64,000 bases of DNA from CALBJU01 sp965247125 (GCA_965247125.1 CBDFGO010000003.1:372001-436000), one strand, 5' to 3'; positions 1 to 7,794 are shown, counted from the first letter of the stretch. The notes: generated by a model from the sequence alone, not told the origin. Numbers and translations are program-made.

Positions 1-189
1 GCGGCGCAAACTGCCAAAGCGGGCATTGAGAAATTTCTGGAGAAGCGTTATGACTGTGTGGATTGTTCAGTCGCGGGCGGCGGCAGTAAAATGAGCAAAA
101 ACGCGCAAAATCAAATCGATACATCCAACGACATCTTTTTTGCTCAAACCGTAGCCTCATTGAGCGTGCTGGATTCTCTAATAAAGTAG
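1..189 (+). CDS. C-terminal fragment of an unidentified protein
   Basis: An open frame runs from the window edge to a TAG at 187-189 and encodes 62 residues; the start lies outside the window. The piece is hydrophilic, with a DCVDCS cysteine pair and a Gly-rich GGGSK stretch, and shows no signal or membrane segment. I do not recognise the family. The next 660 bases carry no convincing gene, so this is the last intact reading frame before the repeat and insertion-sequence patchwork. Because only the tail is visible, it could also be a decayed gene. Confidence 0.4.
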   Translation, partial: AAQTAKAGIEKFLEKRYDCVDCSVAGGGSKMSKNAQNQIDTSNDIFFAQTVASLSVLDSLIK

Positions 190-852
190 AGTATCTGGCA
201 TTGCAGGGGTATCAGCGCTAATTGTTGCGTGGTTGACACAATCGCGGGGTCACTTTGAGCAGAGGTGATCCCGCTTTTGCAATTACAACTTCGCCACCTT
301 GCTGCTTCGATCCTAATTTGCCCATCCAACCATCGCTCTTCATGCGACGGCTCCAAATCGTGTCTAGGGTCTATCGCACTGTTCATTCTGATGTTTGCAC
401 CAAACTGGACCGAATAGTCCACTTGGTCATTAGCTCCCCTGAGCTCAGTGAAATCGAAATTAGAATAAATCCTTTACTTTCGAACAATGAAGAAATCCCG
501 ATTTAGTTGGCGGTTGAATTTAGGACATTGGGGACTTCAGGGACTTCAGGGACTTCAGGGACTTCAGGGACTTCAGGGACTTCAGGGACTTCAGGGACTT
601 CAGGGACTTCGTTTCGCTTCCCGCTTCTTTTTCTCCGCCTGAACACGGAAGTATTCAACCAATTCGTCTACAACTTCTTCCAAAGTTCGAGGTGCACCCT
701 GATGTGGGTCACATTTACCGCCTAGACATCATTCTCAAGTCGTGCTCCTTTGAGAATCACCAACCTGAATCAAAATAGTAGTTTCGCCTTATTGCTATTT
801 CTTTTAGTGTGATCGACTTTTTTAAAGCGAGGCGAGGCCCCTCAACCGCGGA
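190..852. other. Gene-poor stretch with decayed sequence
   Basis: Apart from the 9-bp tandem repeat at 531-610 I see no supportable gene here. Short open frames exist on both strands (for example 255-506 plus and 144-422 minus) but lack ribosome-binding sites and family features. Just before 853 the sequence keeps weak similarity to the end of an IS3 OrfA, including a TTTTTTA run near 816-822. This suggests the insertion sequence at 853-1730 once extended further left. Confidence 0.5.
531..610. repeat. 9-bp tandem repeat, about nine copies
   Basis: The unit GGGACTTCA is repeated head to tail about 8.9 times without a mismatch. Its length is a multiple of three, so it translates as Gly-Thr-Ser repeats in one plus frame, but the surrounding frame has no other gene character. 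Perfect short arrays of this kind change copy number by slippage. It has no spacers and is not a CRISPR array. Confidence 0.9.
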
Positions 853-1677
853 GTGATCAGATCACTTCCAAGAATCATCAAACATCAGTGCAATCTGCTG
901 GAGCTGAATCGCTCAACGGCCTACTACAAGTCGGTGGGCGAGAGCAAAGAGAACCTGGCCGTGATGAAAAAACTGGATGAGCTCTACATCGAACGTCCCA
1001 CGCGAGGATCGCGCACCATGAAGGATGCGCTCGAGGACAGAGGTATTTTTGTGGGCCGCCATCGAATCCGGCGATTAATGCGTCTGATGGGCCTTATTGC
1101 CATTTATCCTAAGAAACGGACCTCGATTCCGGGAAAAGGTCACAAGATTTATCCGTATCTCTTGCGTAAGCTCAACGTGACGCGGCCCCGGCAGGTTTAC
1201 GCAAGCGACATCACATTCATTCCGATGAAAAGGGGATTCGTTTACCTGGTCGCCGTCATTGACTGGTACAGCCGCAAGGTGCTCTCGCACCGGATCTCCA
1301 ATACGATGGACACCGACTTCTGTGTGGAAGCGCTCGAAGAAGCAATCGCCGTGTATGGAGCGCCAGAGATCTTCAATACGGATCAGGGCAGCCAGTTCAC
1401 ATCGATGGCCTTCACTGATGTGCTGAAGAATCATGACATCAAAATCTCTATGGATGGCAAAGGACGCTGGATGGACAACGTGTTCGTTGAACGTCTGTGG
1501 CGTAGCCTGAAATATGAAGAGGTGTACCTCAGAGCATATGAGAGTGTAGCCGAGGCCCGTCGCTCAATCGCCGATTACTTTGGCTACTTCAACGGAGAAC
1601 GACGCCACAGTTCGCTTGGCAGACAGACTCCTGATCACGTATTTTTTAATCACCAGCCGCTTCAAGAAGCAGCATAA
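853..1677 (+). CDS. IS3-family OrfB transposase, orphan copy
   Basis: 274 residues with a GTG start. It carries an HTH_21-like N-terminal region and the rve integrase core: ASDITF with the first catalytic Asp, NTDQGSQFTS with the second, and the glutamate around ERLWRSLKYEE. It is almost identical to the OrfB at 4244-5071, except for about 100 nt near the 3' end (1530-1629) that differ at many positions, and the first dozen residues. OrfA and the frameshift signal are lost, so it is probably not expressed as an active OrfAB transposase. Confidence 0.8.
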   Translation: MIRSLPRIIKHQCNLLELNRSTAYYKSVGESKENLAVMKKLDELYIERPTRGSRTMKDALEDRGIFVGRHRIRRLMRLMGLIAIYPKKRTSIPGKGHKIYPYLLRKLNVTRPRQVYASDITFIPMKRGFVYLVAVIDWYSRKVLSHRISNTMDTDFCVEALEEAIAVYGAPEIFNTDQGSQFTSMAFTDVLKNHDIKISMDGKGRWMDNVFVERLWRSLKYEEVYLRAYESVAEARRSIADYFGYFNGERRHSSLGRQTPDHVFFNHQPLQEAA

Positions 1678-1730
1678 TCAATCCGCAAGACTCCACCTAG
1701 GACCCTGTCCAGTTTTGTAGGACCATCTCT
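853..1730 (+). mobile_element. Left-truncated IS3-family element (orfB half only)
   Basis: From about 886 to the terminal bases at 1730 this copies the complete element at 3855-5124, and it ends in the same AGGACCATCTCT right terminus. The left inverted repeat and OrfA are missing. Only faint OrfA-end similarity remains upstream of 853. It therefore cannot be excised as a normal unit, although its right end could still be recognised in trans. Confidence 0.8.
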
Positions 1731-1850
1731 AACGTGAGGAATAGTTTAATCGGGAGTATATATTCTGGTACCTAGCAGGACCCAGTAAAATTCTTCCAAG
1801 ATGTTGGGCTAGTTTGGTGAGAATTTCCGCGATCGGATAAACAGATCTTC

Positions 1851-2963
1851 ATGCCAGTACTCGACTATGTAACGATTGAAGGATTTCGGAGTATTTCGGA
1901 ATGTATCAAACTTGAGCTTACACCCGTCAATATTGTTATCGGGGCTAATGGGGCCGGGAAGTCGAATTTTATTGAAGTTTTTTCATTCTTACATGCAATA
2001 AGGGAAGGTCGTCTTCAGGAGTATGTAGGAAAAGCGGGTGGTGCGGACCGAATTCTATTTTTCGGATCCAAACAGACCTCTAAAATTAATATCAGAGTGT
2101 CTTTTGATGGAGAAATTAATCAATACGCCATCACCCTCGAGCCCTCGGATGCTGATGAATTAATTCCCACGCATGAAGTGTGCACGTTTTGGGATAAAGA
2201 ACGCTATGAGCACCCTTATATAGAATCTGTCACATCAAACGGAAAAGAAGCAGGAATCAGTCTTGGAAAGAATTCACCACGGGTTTCGCAATATGTAAAA
2301 AGCCATTTGTCGAAATGGAGACGGTATCATGTGCATGATACAAGTAGGTCCTCTCCTATGCGAAAGACGAGTGATCTTCACGATAATAAGTTCTTAAGGC
2401 CAGATGGCTCGAATCTGGCAGCATTCCTGTATCTCCTTCAGGAAAAACATCCAGCAGAATTTCGCATGATAAAGAAAACGATCCAAAGGGTCGCTCCGTT
2501 TTTTGAAGATTTTAGTCTCTCTCCTTCATCTCTAAATGATGACAAAATTCGGTTGGAATGGATTCATCGCGGTGCTGATTCGTTCTTCGACGCATCCTCT
2601 CTTTCAGACGGCAGCTTACGCTTCATTGCCCTCACTACATTATTCCTGCAACCCCGTCAATACCGGCCTTCCGTTATTTTGGTAGACGAACCCGAACTGG
2701 GACTTCATCCTTACGCCATTACACTGTTTGCATCCTTGGTTGAACAAGCATCTGAAAATACGCAGGTTATCATTTCGACTCAATCGCCATTACTACTAGA
2801 TCACTTTAATCCAGAGCAAGTGTTAGTGGCTGATCGGGTTGACGAGGCGACCAGATTTACCAGGCTCAGTGCCAATTCTTTGGAAGATTGGCTTGAAGAT
2901 TACAGCATCGGCCAATTGTGGGAGAAGAACGAGATCGGCGGACGACCTTCGGGAGGTACCTGA
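1851..2963 (+). CDS. AAA/ABC-type ATPase of a two-gene defence-like pair
   Basis: 370 residues of the RecF/OLD-like AAA_21 type. Visible motifs: Walker A GANGAGKS at residues 31-38, an ABC-signature-like SLSDGSLRF near 250, Walker B VILVDEPELGLHP near 278-290, and an H-loop-like IISTQSP near 308. Its stop overlaps the start of the DUF4276 gene (TGATG), so the two are translationally coupled. ATPases of this class paired with a TOPRIM-like partner (OLD/Gabija, PARIS, RloA/RloB-like) act in anti-phage abortive responses. That role is inference here. The cassette sits between two copies of one IS3 element, which fits a mobile defence cargo. Confidence 0.75.
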   Translation: MPVLDYVTIEGFRSISECIKLELTPVNIVIGANGAGKSNFIEVFSFLHAIREGRLQEYVGKAGGADRILFFGSKQTSKINIRVSFDGEINQYAITLEPSDADELIPTHEVCTFWDKERYEHPYIESVTSNGKEAGISLGKNSPRVSQYVKSHLSKWRRYHVHDTSRSSPMRKTSDLHDNKFLRPDGSNLAAFLYLLQEKHPAEFRMIKKTIQRVAPFFEDFSLSPSSLNDDKIRLEWIHRGADSFFDASSLSDGSLRFIALTTLFLQPRQYRPSVILVDEPELGLHPYAITLFASLVEQASENTQVIISTQSPLLLDHFNPEQVLVADRVDEATRFTRLSANSLEDWLEDYSIGQLWEKNEIGGRPSGGT

Positions 2964-3664
2964 TGATCCGACTGCTTGTTGAAGTGGAGGGCCAGACTGA
3001 GGAAGAATTTGTCTATAACGTCTTAGCTCCATATTTATACGAAATTGGATACGACAAAGTGTCTGCGAGCTTGATGGGAAATGCTCGATTGAGGCGGCAT
3101 CGCGGAGGCGTTCGTTCATGGTCGTCTGTAAAATTAGACTTTATTCGACATCTTAAGTCTGACCCCAGCATTATGCTAAGCACTATGGTTGACTTCTATG
3201 GAATGCCCAAAACAGGAGATTCTGAGTGGCCGGGTAGACTCGAAGCAGATTCACTTCCATTTGCTCAAAAAGCGAGCAGGGTTGAAGAAGCGATGCTAGA
3301 TGATATTAGTGCGGAATTACCTGAATGTAGAACTAGACTTATTCCATTCGTGGTCATGCACGAATTCGAAGCTCTACTTTTTAGTAATTGTAATCGCTTT
3401 GCAGAAGCAATCGCCCTCCCCGAAAAAGAGAGTGAACTGCAAAGGGTCCGGGATCTGTTTTCTACGCCTGAAATGATAAACGACTCTCCTTTCACGGCTC
3501 CCTCCAAGAGAATCTCAGATATTATCCCAGGGTATCAGAAACCGTTGTACGGAACTTTGGCTGCTCTAGAAATTGGAATTGGCGAAATCAGGAATGAATG
3601 TCCACATTTCAATACATGGTTGACGAGGCTCGAGCAATTGATTGTTTACAACCCTGCCGATTGA
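2963..3664 (+). CDS. DUF4276 family TOPRIM-like protein
   Basis: I place the start at the ATG of 2963, overlapping the ATPase stop, because GGGAGG lies just upstream; this gives 233 residues. The N-terminus VEVEGQTEEEF (residues 6-16) carries the conserved glutamate, and TMVDFYGMP near residue 73 the acidic motif expected of DUF4276 proteins, which are thought to be TOPRIM-like nucleases. HEFEALLF near residue 133 is another family hallmark. It is probably the effector of the ATPase encoded just upstream. Target and trigger cannot be read from sequence. Confidence 0.7.
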   Translation: MIRLLVEVEGQTEEEFVYNVLAPYLYEIGYDKVSASLMGNARLRRHRGGVRSWSSVKLDFIRHLKSDPSIMLSTMVDFYGMPKTGDSEWPGRLEADSLPFAQKASRVEEAMLDDISAELPECRTRLIPFVVMHEFEALLFSNCNRFAEAIALPEKESELQRVRDLFSTPEMINDSPFTAPSKRISDIIPGYQKPLYGTLAALEIGIGEIRNECPHFNTWLTRLEQLIVYNPAD

Positions 3665-3905
3665 GTTGTAAAGAATCAGCGTGACCTCAGCCTCTTCTTT
3701 GAGGACGTCAATCTTTTATTTTCTCCGCCAATTCGTCAGCAATCGTTCCTAGTGGGGGCTGGTATGGCACCAGCCCTCCGACATTAACGGTCGGCCAAAT
3801 GATCGCCTTCGTGAACTCGAAAATAGTCTCAAGCTTTGACATGGAGGTTTTGTGAGAGATGGTCCTGATTCATCGGACAGTCTGAACAACAAATAAGGTG
3901 GAGTC

Positions 3906-4229
3906 TTGCGATCTTATCACCCTCAAGAAAGGATACAAACGATGAGTCGCAAAAGAAGAAACCACAGCAACACATTCAAAGCGAAAGTAGCGCTGGCGGC
4001 GGTCAAAGGAGATCGCACAATGGCTGAGTTGGCAGACCAGTTCCAGGTGCATCCGAACCAGATTCAGACGTGGAAAAAGAAGCTGATTCAGGACGCTGAA
4101 GAGGTCTTTGAAAAAGGGTATTCCAGAAAGCACAACGAGGAGGGCCAGATCAAGGAGCTTCACGCCAAGATTGGCGAGCTTTCGATGGAGAAGGATTTTT
4201 TATCCAAAGCGCTCGGTCGCACCCAGTAG
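3906..4229 (+). CDS. IS3-family OrfA (HTH transposase subunit)
   Basis: 107 residues (start possibly the inner ATG at 3942). The N-terminal half is the HTH_Tnp_1 fold typical of IS3 OrfA: a basic start, then KAKVALAAVKGDRTMAELA and the recognition region QVHPNQIQTWKKK. A leucine-zipper-like tail follows (IKELHAKIGELSMEK). It binds the terminal repeats, alone as a repressor or fused to OrfB by frameshifting. It lies one frame ahead of orfB and ends 14 nt before the orfB ATG. Confidence 0.85.
   Translation: MRSYHPQERIQTMSRKRRNHSNTFKAKVALAAVKGDRTMAELADQFQVHPNQIQTWKKKLIQDAEEVFEKGYSRKHNEEGQIKELHAKIGELSMEKDFLSKALGRTQ
4196..4202 (+). promoter_or_regulatory. Programmed -1 frameshift heptamer of the IS3 element
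   Basis: T-TTT-TTA is in the correct phase of orfA (GAT TTT TTA). After a -1 slip the frame stays open (ATC CAA AGC onwards) straight into orfB at 4244, giving an OrfAB fusion, which is the usual active IS3 transposase. Confidence 0.75.
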
Positions 4230-4243
4230 GTGAGCGCCGCCAA

Positions 4244-5071
4244 ATGATCGACCCAATCCACGACCTCTCCATCAAACGGCAGTGCAATCTGCTGGAGCTG
4301 AATCGCTCAACGGCCTACTACAAGCCGGTGGGCGAGAGCAAAGAGAACCTGGCCGTGATGAAAAAACTGGATGAGCTCTACATCGAACGTCCCACGCGAG
4401 GATCGCGCACCATGAAGGATGCGCTCGAGGACAGAGGTATTTTTGTGGGCCGCCATCGAATCCGGCGATTAATGCGTCTGATGGGCCTTATTGCCATTTA
4501 TCCTAAGAAACGGACCTCGATTCCGGGAAAAGGTCACAAGATTTATCCGTATCTCTTGCGTAAGCTCAACGTGACGCGGCCCCGGCAGGTTTACGCAAGC
4601 GACATCACATTCATTCCGATGAAAAGGGGATTCGTTTACCTGGTCGCCGTCATCGACTGGTACAGCCGCAAGGTGCTCTCGCACCGGATCTCCAATACGA
4701 TGGACACCGACTTCTGTGTGGAAGCTCTCGAAGAAGCAATCGCCGTGTATGGAGCGCCAGAGATCTTCAATACGGATCAGGGCAGCCAGTTCACATCCGT
4801 GGCCTTTACTGATGTGCTGAAGAATCATGACATCAAAATCTCTATGGATGGCAAAGGACGCTGGATGGACAACGTGTTCGTTGAACGTCTGTGGCGTAGC
4901 CTGAAATATGAAGAGGTGTACCTTAAAGCCTATGACAGTGTGGCTGAAGCCCGCAAATCCATTGCTGTATACTTCGACTACTTCAATAACGAAAGGCGAC
5001 ACAGCTCACATGGAAGAAAGACCCCTGATCACGTATTTTTTAATCACCAGCCGCTTCAAGAAGCAGCATAA
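4244..5071 (+). CDS. IS3-family OrfB transposase (rve/DDE core)
   Basis: 275 residues with an HTH_21-like start and the DDE integrase core (ASDITF, NTDQGSQFTS, and the glutamate of ERLWRSLKYEE). It is in the -1 frame of orfA and probably translated mainly as OrfAB. The protein differs from the copy at 853-1677 at about ten positions, clustered in the last quarter. The reading frame is intact, so the element may be active. Confidence 0.85.
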   Translation: MIDPIHDLSIKRQCNLLELNRSTAYYKPVGESKENLAVMKKLDELYIERPTRGSRTMKDALEDRGIFVGRHRIRRLMRLMGLIAIYPKKRTSIPGKGHKIYPYLLRKLNVTRPRQVYASDITFIPMKRGFVYLVAVIDWYSRKVLSHRISNTMDTDFCVEALEEAIAVYGAPEIFNTDQGSQFTSVAFTDVLKNHDIKISMDGKGRWMDNVFVERLWRSLKYEEVYLKAYDSVAEARKSIAVYFDYFNNERRHSSHGRKTPDHVFFNHQPLQEAA

Positions 5072-5122
5072 TCAATCCGCAAGATTCCACCTAAGACCCT
5101 GTCCAGTTTTATAGGACCATCT

Positions 5123-5728
5123 CTACTTTCCGCTTGAAAGCGTTATCGTGTTCGGAAATTGGTTCGCCGCGTAATTGTCGGAGCTCATCGTCACATCGTT
5201 ATCGACATAGTTAAGCAGGTCTCGATTTGAACGTTTTCGAGGAACGGCAACAGTCCGAGTTACGTCCGGATACTCGTTCCTTATATACTCGAGAGGCGGT
5301 ATTTGGTCGGTGTCGCCGGTAACGAAAACAAGTGTGTCGACAGCTCCTTTTTGGCACAATTCCAATGCTTTGACTGCGATCGCGACGTCTGTCTTTTTCT
5401 CTTCTTGGCTGCGCCAGCTCTTATCACAATGCCGGCACGTGATATTCTTGGACTTAAATCTGCCTTGGATGATGAAGACGCCACTATCTTCGAGAGCTTG
5501 TAGGTAGATTCGCTGCCGCGCATGCGCATGCTGTCCGCGGTGATCGGCCGGAGCCGTGAAATAGTACACCTCGTGGAGCTGTCCACTGGGCTCAATGTTA
5601 ATCAGAAGCGCGCGGCACATCGCCCGAAGATCCAACCACTTCACACCCGAGCCATCTATATCCTGAGCATCATCCAGGGAGTGATAGAGGTTAAACCCGT
5701 CTATTAAGAATGTGACTCTGCGGCTCAT
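5123..5728 (-). CDS. NYN-domain (LabA/DUF88-like) ribonuclease
   Basis: 201 residues. PIN-like NYN motifs are in order: IDGFN with Asp10, TDVAIA at 113-118, and VTGDTDQ at 137-142, which together form the metal-binding acidic cluster. A CRHC pair at 98-101 recalls the zinc-binding insert of some LabA-like proteins. NYN proteins cut or process RNA and are also found with toxins and phage genes. It lies immediately downstream of the terminator that closes the viral operon, so it probably has its own promoter or depends on read-through. The IS3 end touches its stop codon, so the original C-terminus may have been slightly altered. Confidence 0.75.
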   Translation of the reverse strand: MSRRVTFLIDGFNLYHSLDDAQDIDGSGVKWLDLRAMCRALLINIEPSGQLHEVYYFTAPADHRGQHAHARQRIYLQALEDSGVFIIQGRFKSKNITCRHCDKSWRSQEEKKTDVAIAVKALELCQKGAVDTLVFVTGDTDQIPPLEYIRNEYPDVTRTVAVPRKRSNRDLLNYVDNDVTMSSDNYAANQFPNTITLSSGK

Positions 5729-5732
5729 ATAT

Positions 5733-5761
5733 AAAAAAACCCACGGATCGGAACCCGTGGG
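5733..5761 (-). terminator. Rho-independent terminator closing the viral operon
   Basis: Read on the minus strand: a perfect 7-bp stem CCCACGG/CCGTGGG (5755-5761 with 5740-5746), an 8-nt loop, then a run of seven T (5739-5733). It lies downstream of the last viral-type gene (6019-6618) and directly before the NYN start codon. Confidence 0.8.
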
Positions 5762-5832
5762 GGGCCGCTCATCGCGCCTAAAGGCACAGATAAAGCGGGG
5801 TTGATTTCAGTGATAAGGTACGTAATTTTTCG

Positions 5833-5860
5833 TAAAGTGTTTCAAATTTGAAACACTTTA
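5833..5860. repeat. Perfect 28-bp palindrome
   Basis: Positions 5833-5860 read the same on both strands with no spacer (the centre is AAATTT). It lies in the 257-bp non-coding gap between the viral operon end (6019) and its terminator. It is too AT-rich and spacer-free for a normal terminator. Candidates are an operator for a dimeric repressor, a recombination or attachment site, or a replication/resolution site. A small ATTCAGACTGAAT inverted repeat follows at 5876-5888. Confidence 0.9.
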
Positions 5861-6018
5861 AGATACCGCGCACCTATTCAGACTGAATATCGGCCCATCT
5901 CACGGGTAAAATAATAAAATGGTCGGCACCTACCCGCCGCCGGCCCCAAATATAGGCGTCAAAACCTTGGTTTTTGAACGTTCTGGCCCTTTATAGCATT
6001 TCAATTGATTGCCCACGT

Positions 6019-6618
6019 TTATTTCATTGACTCCATGGTCACGCTCGTATATCGAGCCAAATCCCTCAATTCGTCCCAATTAGACTCGCTCCACGCTGGC
6101 TGAGTGGAGTGAAACGTACAGCCGGCAATACCCGCCACGCGGCCCTCTCTATCCAATACGGGCACCAGGTACTCGTCGTGGATTTTGTATTGCTCCAGGT
6201 AAAATTGAGAGGCTTCGTCATTTCCATCCATGTGCATCGACCGGCGGTAGTATCCCTCGTTTGCGAGCTCGTGAATGATGAAGTCCCACGAGAAGGCAAC
6301 CAGGCCTTGCGAATCGTTAAGAATTGGTTTTACGACCGAGTCGACGCTCTCATAGATCATCGAGAGCTTATCCCAGTGCAACTCGCCGATTTTTAATACC
6401 GTGCCATTATGCAGCGAATAAATGAATGCGCGCGAGACGCCCGTGCTCTCTCTCAGATCGTGAAGGTGCGTACGTATTGCTTTTGAAAGCATGTAGCGCT
6501 GCTTCTGCTGGCCGGGCCTTCTACTCTTGATCCAACGCCGAATCGCGAGAGGTATGATCACAGCGAGCAGCGGCGTAAGCACCAAGAGCACGATTTGTTG
6601 CGAAAAGGGTAATTCCAT
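6019..6618 (-). CDS. Membrane-anchored GAF-like protein
   Basis: 199 residues from the ATG at 6618, chosen because GGAG lies 8-9 nt upstream; a TTG five codons earlier is less likely. One N-terminal membrane segment (about residues 8-28) is followed by a basic patch and a roughly 150-residue soluble domain. The pattern FIYSLHNG, a central HDEYLVPVLD and GRVAGIAG resembles a GAF-type sensor fold. It is the last gene before the operon terminator. Function is unknown: it may be a virion membrane protein or may modify the host envelope. Confidence 0.55.
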   Translation of the reverse strand: MELPFSQQIVLLVLTPLLAVIIPLAIRRWIKSRRPGQQKQRYMLSKAIRTHLHDLRESTGVSRAFIYSLHNGTVLKIGELHWDKLSMIYESVDSVVKPILNDSQGLVAFSWDFIIHELANEGYYRRSMHMDGNDEASQFYLEQYKIHDEYLVPVLDREGRVAGIAGCTFHSTQPAWSESNWDELRDLARYTSVTMESMK

Positions 6619-6656
6619 TTCTTCGATCTCCAATTTCAGGACAAGTGATAGTTGTC

Positions 6657-7232
6657 CTAGTTATTGAGGAAGAAAAAGCCACCGATCGCTGCGGCTGCGG
6701 CGAGAGCGGGGCCGACGAGACTTTTCTTTTCTACCGGCGCCGGCTCGGCATCGACTGCCGTGCTTACTACCTGCTTGGTGAAAAGACGGGCAGCCGGAAC
6801 CGCCCGGAAAGCCTCAACGCTCTGGACGTAGCGCGTCGTGCGCGCTCTAACTACGGCGGCGGCGCTTGCCTTTTGCAGTGGAGCCGCTGGCGTTAGTTGT
6901 AGCACTTTTACGGGCTCGGGTGTTGCCAGCTTTAGCGTTTGCACCGTCACCACCTCTTTTTTTGGCGGCGCCGGCACCGCGGGCGCCGTAATGCCATAGC
7001 GCAGGCGCACGTACGTGGTGAGCGCCCCAATGATGTAGTTCGCGGGCGTCGTCTTGGTGCTCGCCGAGAGCGCGAGCACGTAGGCATCCTTCGTCCAGCG
7101 GCCGCTCTGCTGGATCGCCTCGTAGGCTTTCAGAAGAATGGCGGGGATGTTACCGGGTAAGACCAGGAGGGCGTTCTGGGCCGCGACGTCGTTGATGACG
7201 CCCGCCGCAAGCTGTGAGTTATTTGTATACAT
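6657..7232 (-). CDS. Tail-anchored hypothetical protein
   Basis: 191 residues. The N-terminal 80 residues look like a compact helical domain. Then comes an Ala/Pro/Val-rich linker (PAVPAPPKKE onward), and the protein ends in an Ala/Gly/Phe-rich hydrophobic segment at about residues 172-190 with almost no tail. I do not recognise the family. The anchor-at-the-end architecture is shared with many genes of this operon and suggests insertion in the virion's internal membrane or the host inner membrane. Confidence 0.6.
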   Translation of the reverse strand: MYTNNSQLAAGVINDVAAQNALLVLPGNIPAILLKAYEAIQQSGRWTKDAYVLALSASTKTTPANYIIGALTTYVRLRYGITAPAVPAPPKKEVVTVQTLKLATPEPVKVLQLTPAAPLQKASAAAVVRARTTRYVQSVEAFRAVPAARLFTKQVVSTAVDAEPAPVEKKSLVGPALAAAAAIGGFFFLNN

Positions 7233-7284
7233 GGCTTTTCACGTTGAGTAGATGCGCTAAAACCCCCGTTTTATGCGGGCAGAG

Positions 7285-7596
7285 CTACGACCGTGATTGG
7301 GCCAACTTCACTAGCAGGCCAAGTGCGAACACGAGGCCAACGTTGCGAAGAGAAAATACCGTATTTCCACGCTTTGGATCCGATTCGCTGGAATCGGCGA
7401 TTATGCGGCGAGGAACGTTGTAGTGCGTCACCCTTCCACTGCTGTTTCGAACGGCCCACTTCTTGATGTTGTGGCCGCCGGCTTTGTAGCCGCGCTGGAG
7501 CGCCGAGCTGAGTGTTGAGGGCGCCACATCGATGACTTCGGCCAACTGTAAGCCGTTTAATTTCTTGGCCTTCATGCTTTTATTTTTGGCGGCCAT
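7285..7596 (-). CDS. Small HTH-like protein with C-terminal membrane anchor
   Basis: About 103 residues from the ATG at 7596; a GTG six codons upstream is the alternative. The N-terminal half is basic with a helix-turn-helix-like stretch (LNGLQLAEVIDVAPSTLSSA). The last 20 residues form one membrane segment ending in QSRS. DNA-binding-like and membrane parts in one small protein would suit tethering of packaged DNA to a membrane, or a membrane-bound regulator. Both are inference. Confidence 0.5.
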   Translation of the reverse strand: MAAKNKSMKAKKLNGLQLAEVIDVAPSTLSSALQRGYKAGGHNIKKWAVRNSSGRVTHYNVPRRIIADSSESDPKRGNTVFSLRNVGLVFALGLLVKLAQSRS

Positions 7597-7665
7597 GATG
7601 CGAAAACGCTTCACAACCTCTTTCAGCTGGTTCGTTAACGGTAACGCGGGCGCAACACGAGCTCA

Positions 7666-7700
7666 GTGGCCGACCTGCGCCTTACGGGGCGCGCGGCCAC
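7666..7700. repeat. Nested GC-rich hairpin in a 198-bp gene gap
   Basis: Outer stem GTGGCCG/CGGCCAC (7666-7672 with 7694-7700) and inner stem GCGCC/GGCGC (7677-7681 with 7688-7692). There is no T-run on either side, so it is not a standard terminator. Downstream on the minus strand is the HTH-like gene. It may be an mRNA stability or attenuation element between the lysis genes and the last three genes. Confidence 0.6.
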
Positions 7701-7794
7701 TTCTGATCTGACGGCACGATGCGTCCTTGTTACGCGCTCGATCGCGCTCGAGGGGATGCGTTAGCGTTACTGGAAACAGATCACGAATTACGAT

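Larger units (their letters stand above)
3855..5124 (+). mobile_element. Complete IS3-family insertion sequence
   Basis: About 1,270 bp bounded by imperfect 26-bp inverted repeats at 3855-3880 and 5099-5124. The outer 12 bases, AGAGATGGTCCT, match exactly. It contains orfA and orfB in the -1 register typical of IS3. No flanking target duplication is obvious (GTG before, ACT after), so one flank may have been rearranged since insertion. The right end abuts the stop codon of the NYN gene. Confidence 0.85.

Noticed and set aside
507..725. Open frame of 72 codons with Gly-Thr-Ser repeats
   Set aside because: It is produced by the 9-bp array; the rest has no protein character and no ribosome-binding site.
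3855..5124. A composite transposon made of the two IS copies
   Set aside because: The first copy lacks its left half and no target duplication was seen, so joint transposition of the ATPase-DUF4276 pair cannot be shown.
5740..5761. Hairpin as an attenuator of the NYN gene
   Set aside because: The T-run lies on the minus-strand downstream side before the NYN start, so it is best read as the terminator of the preceding operon.
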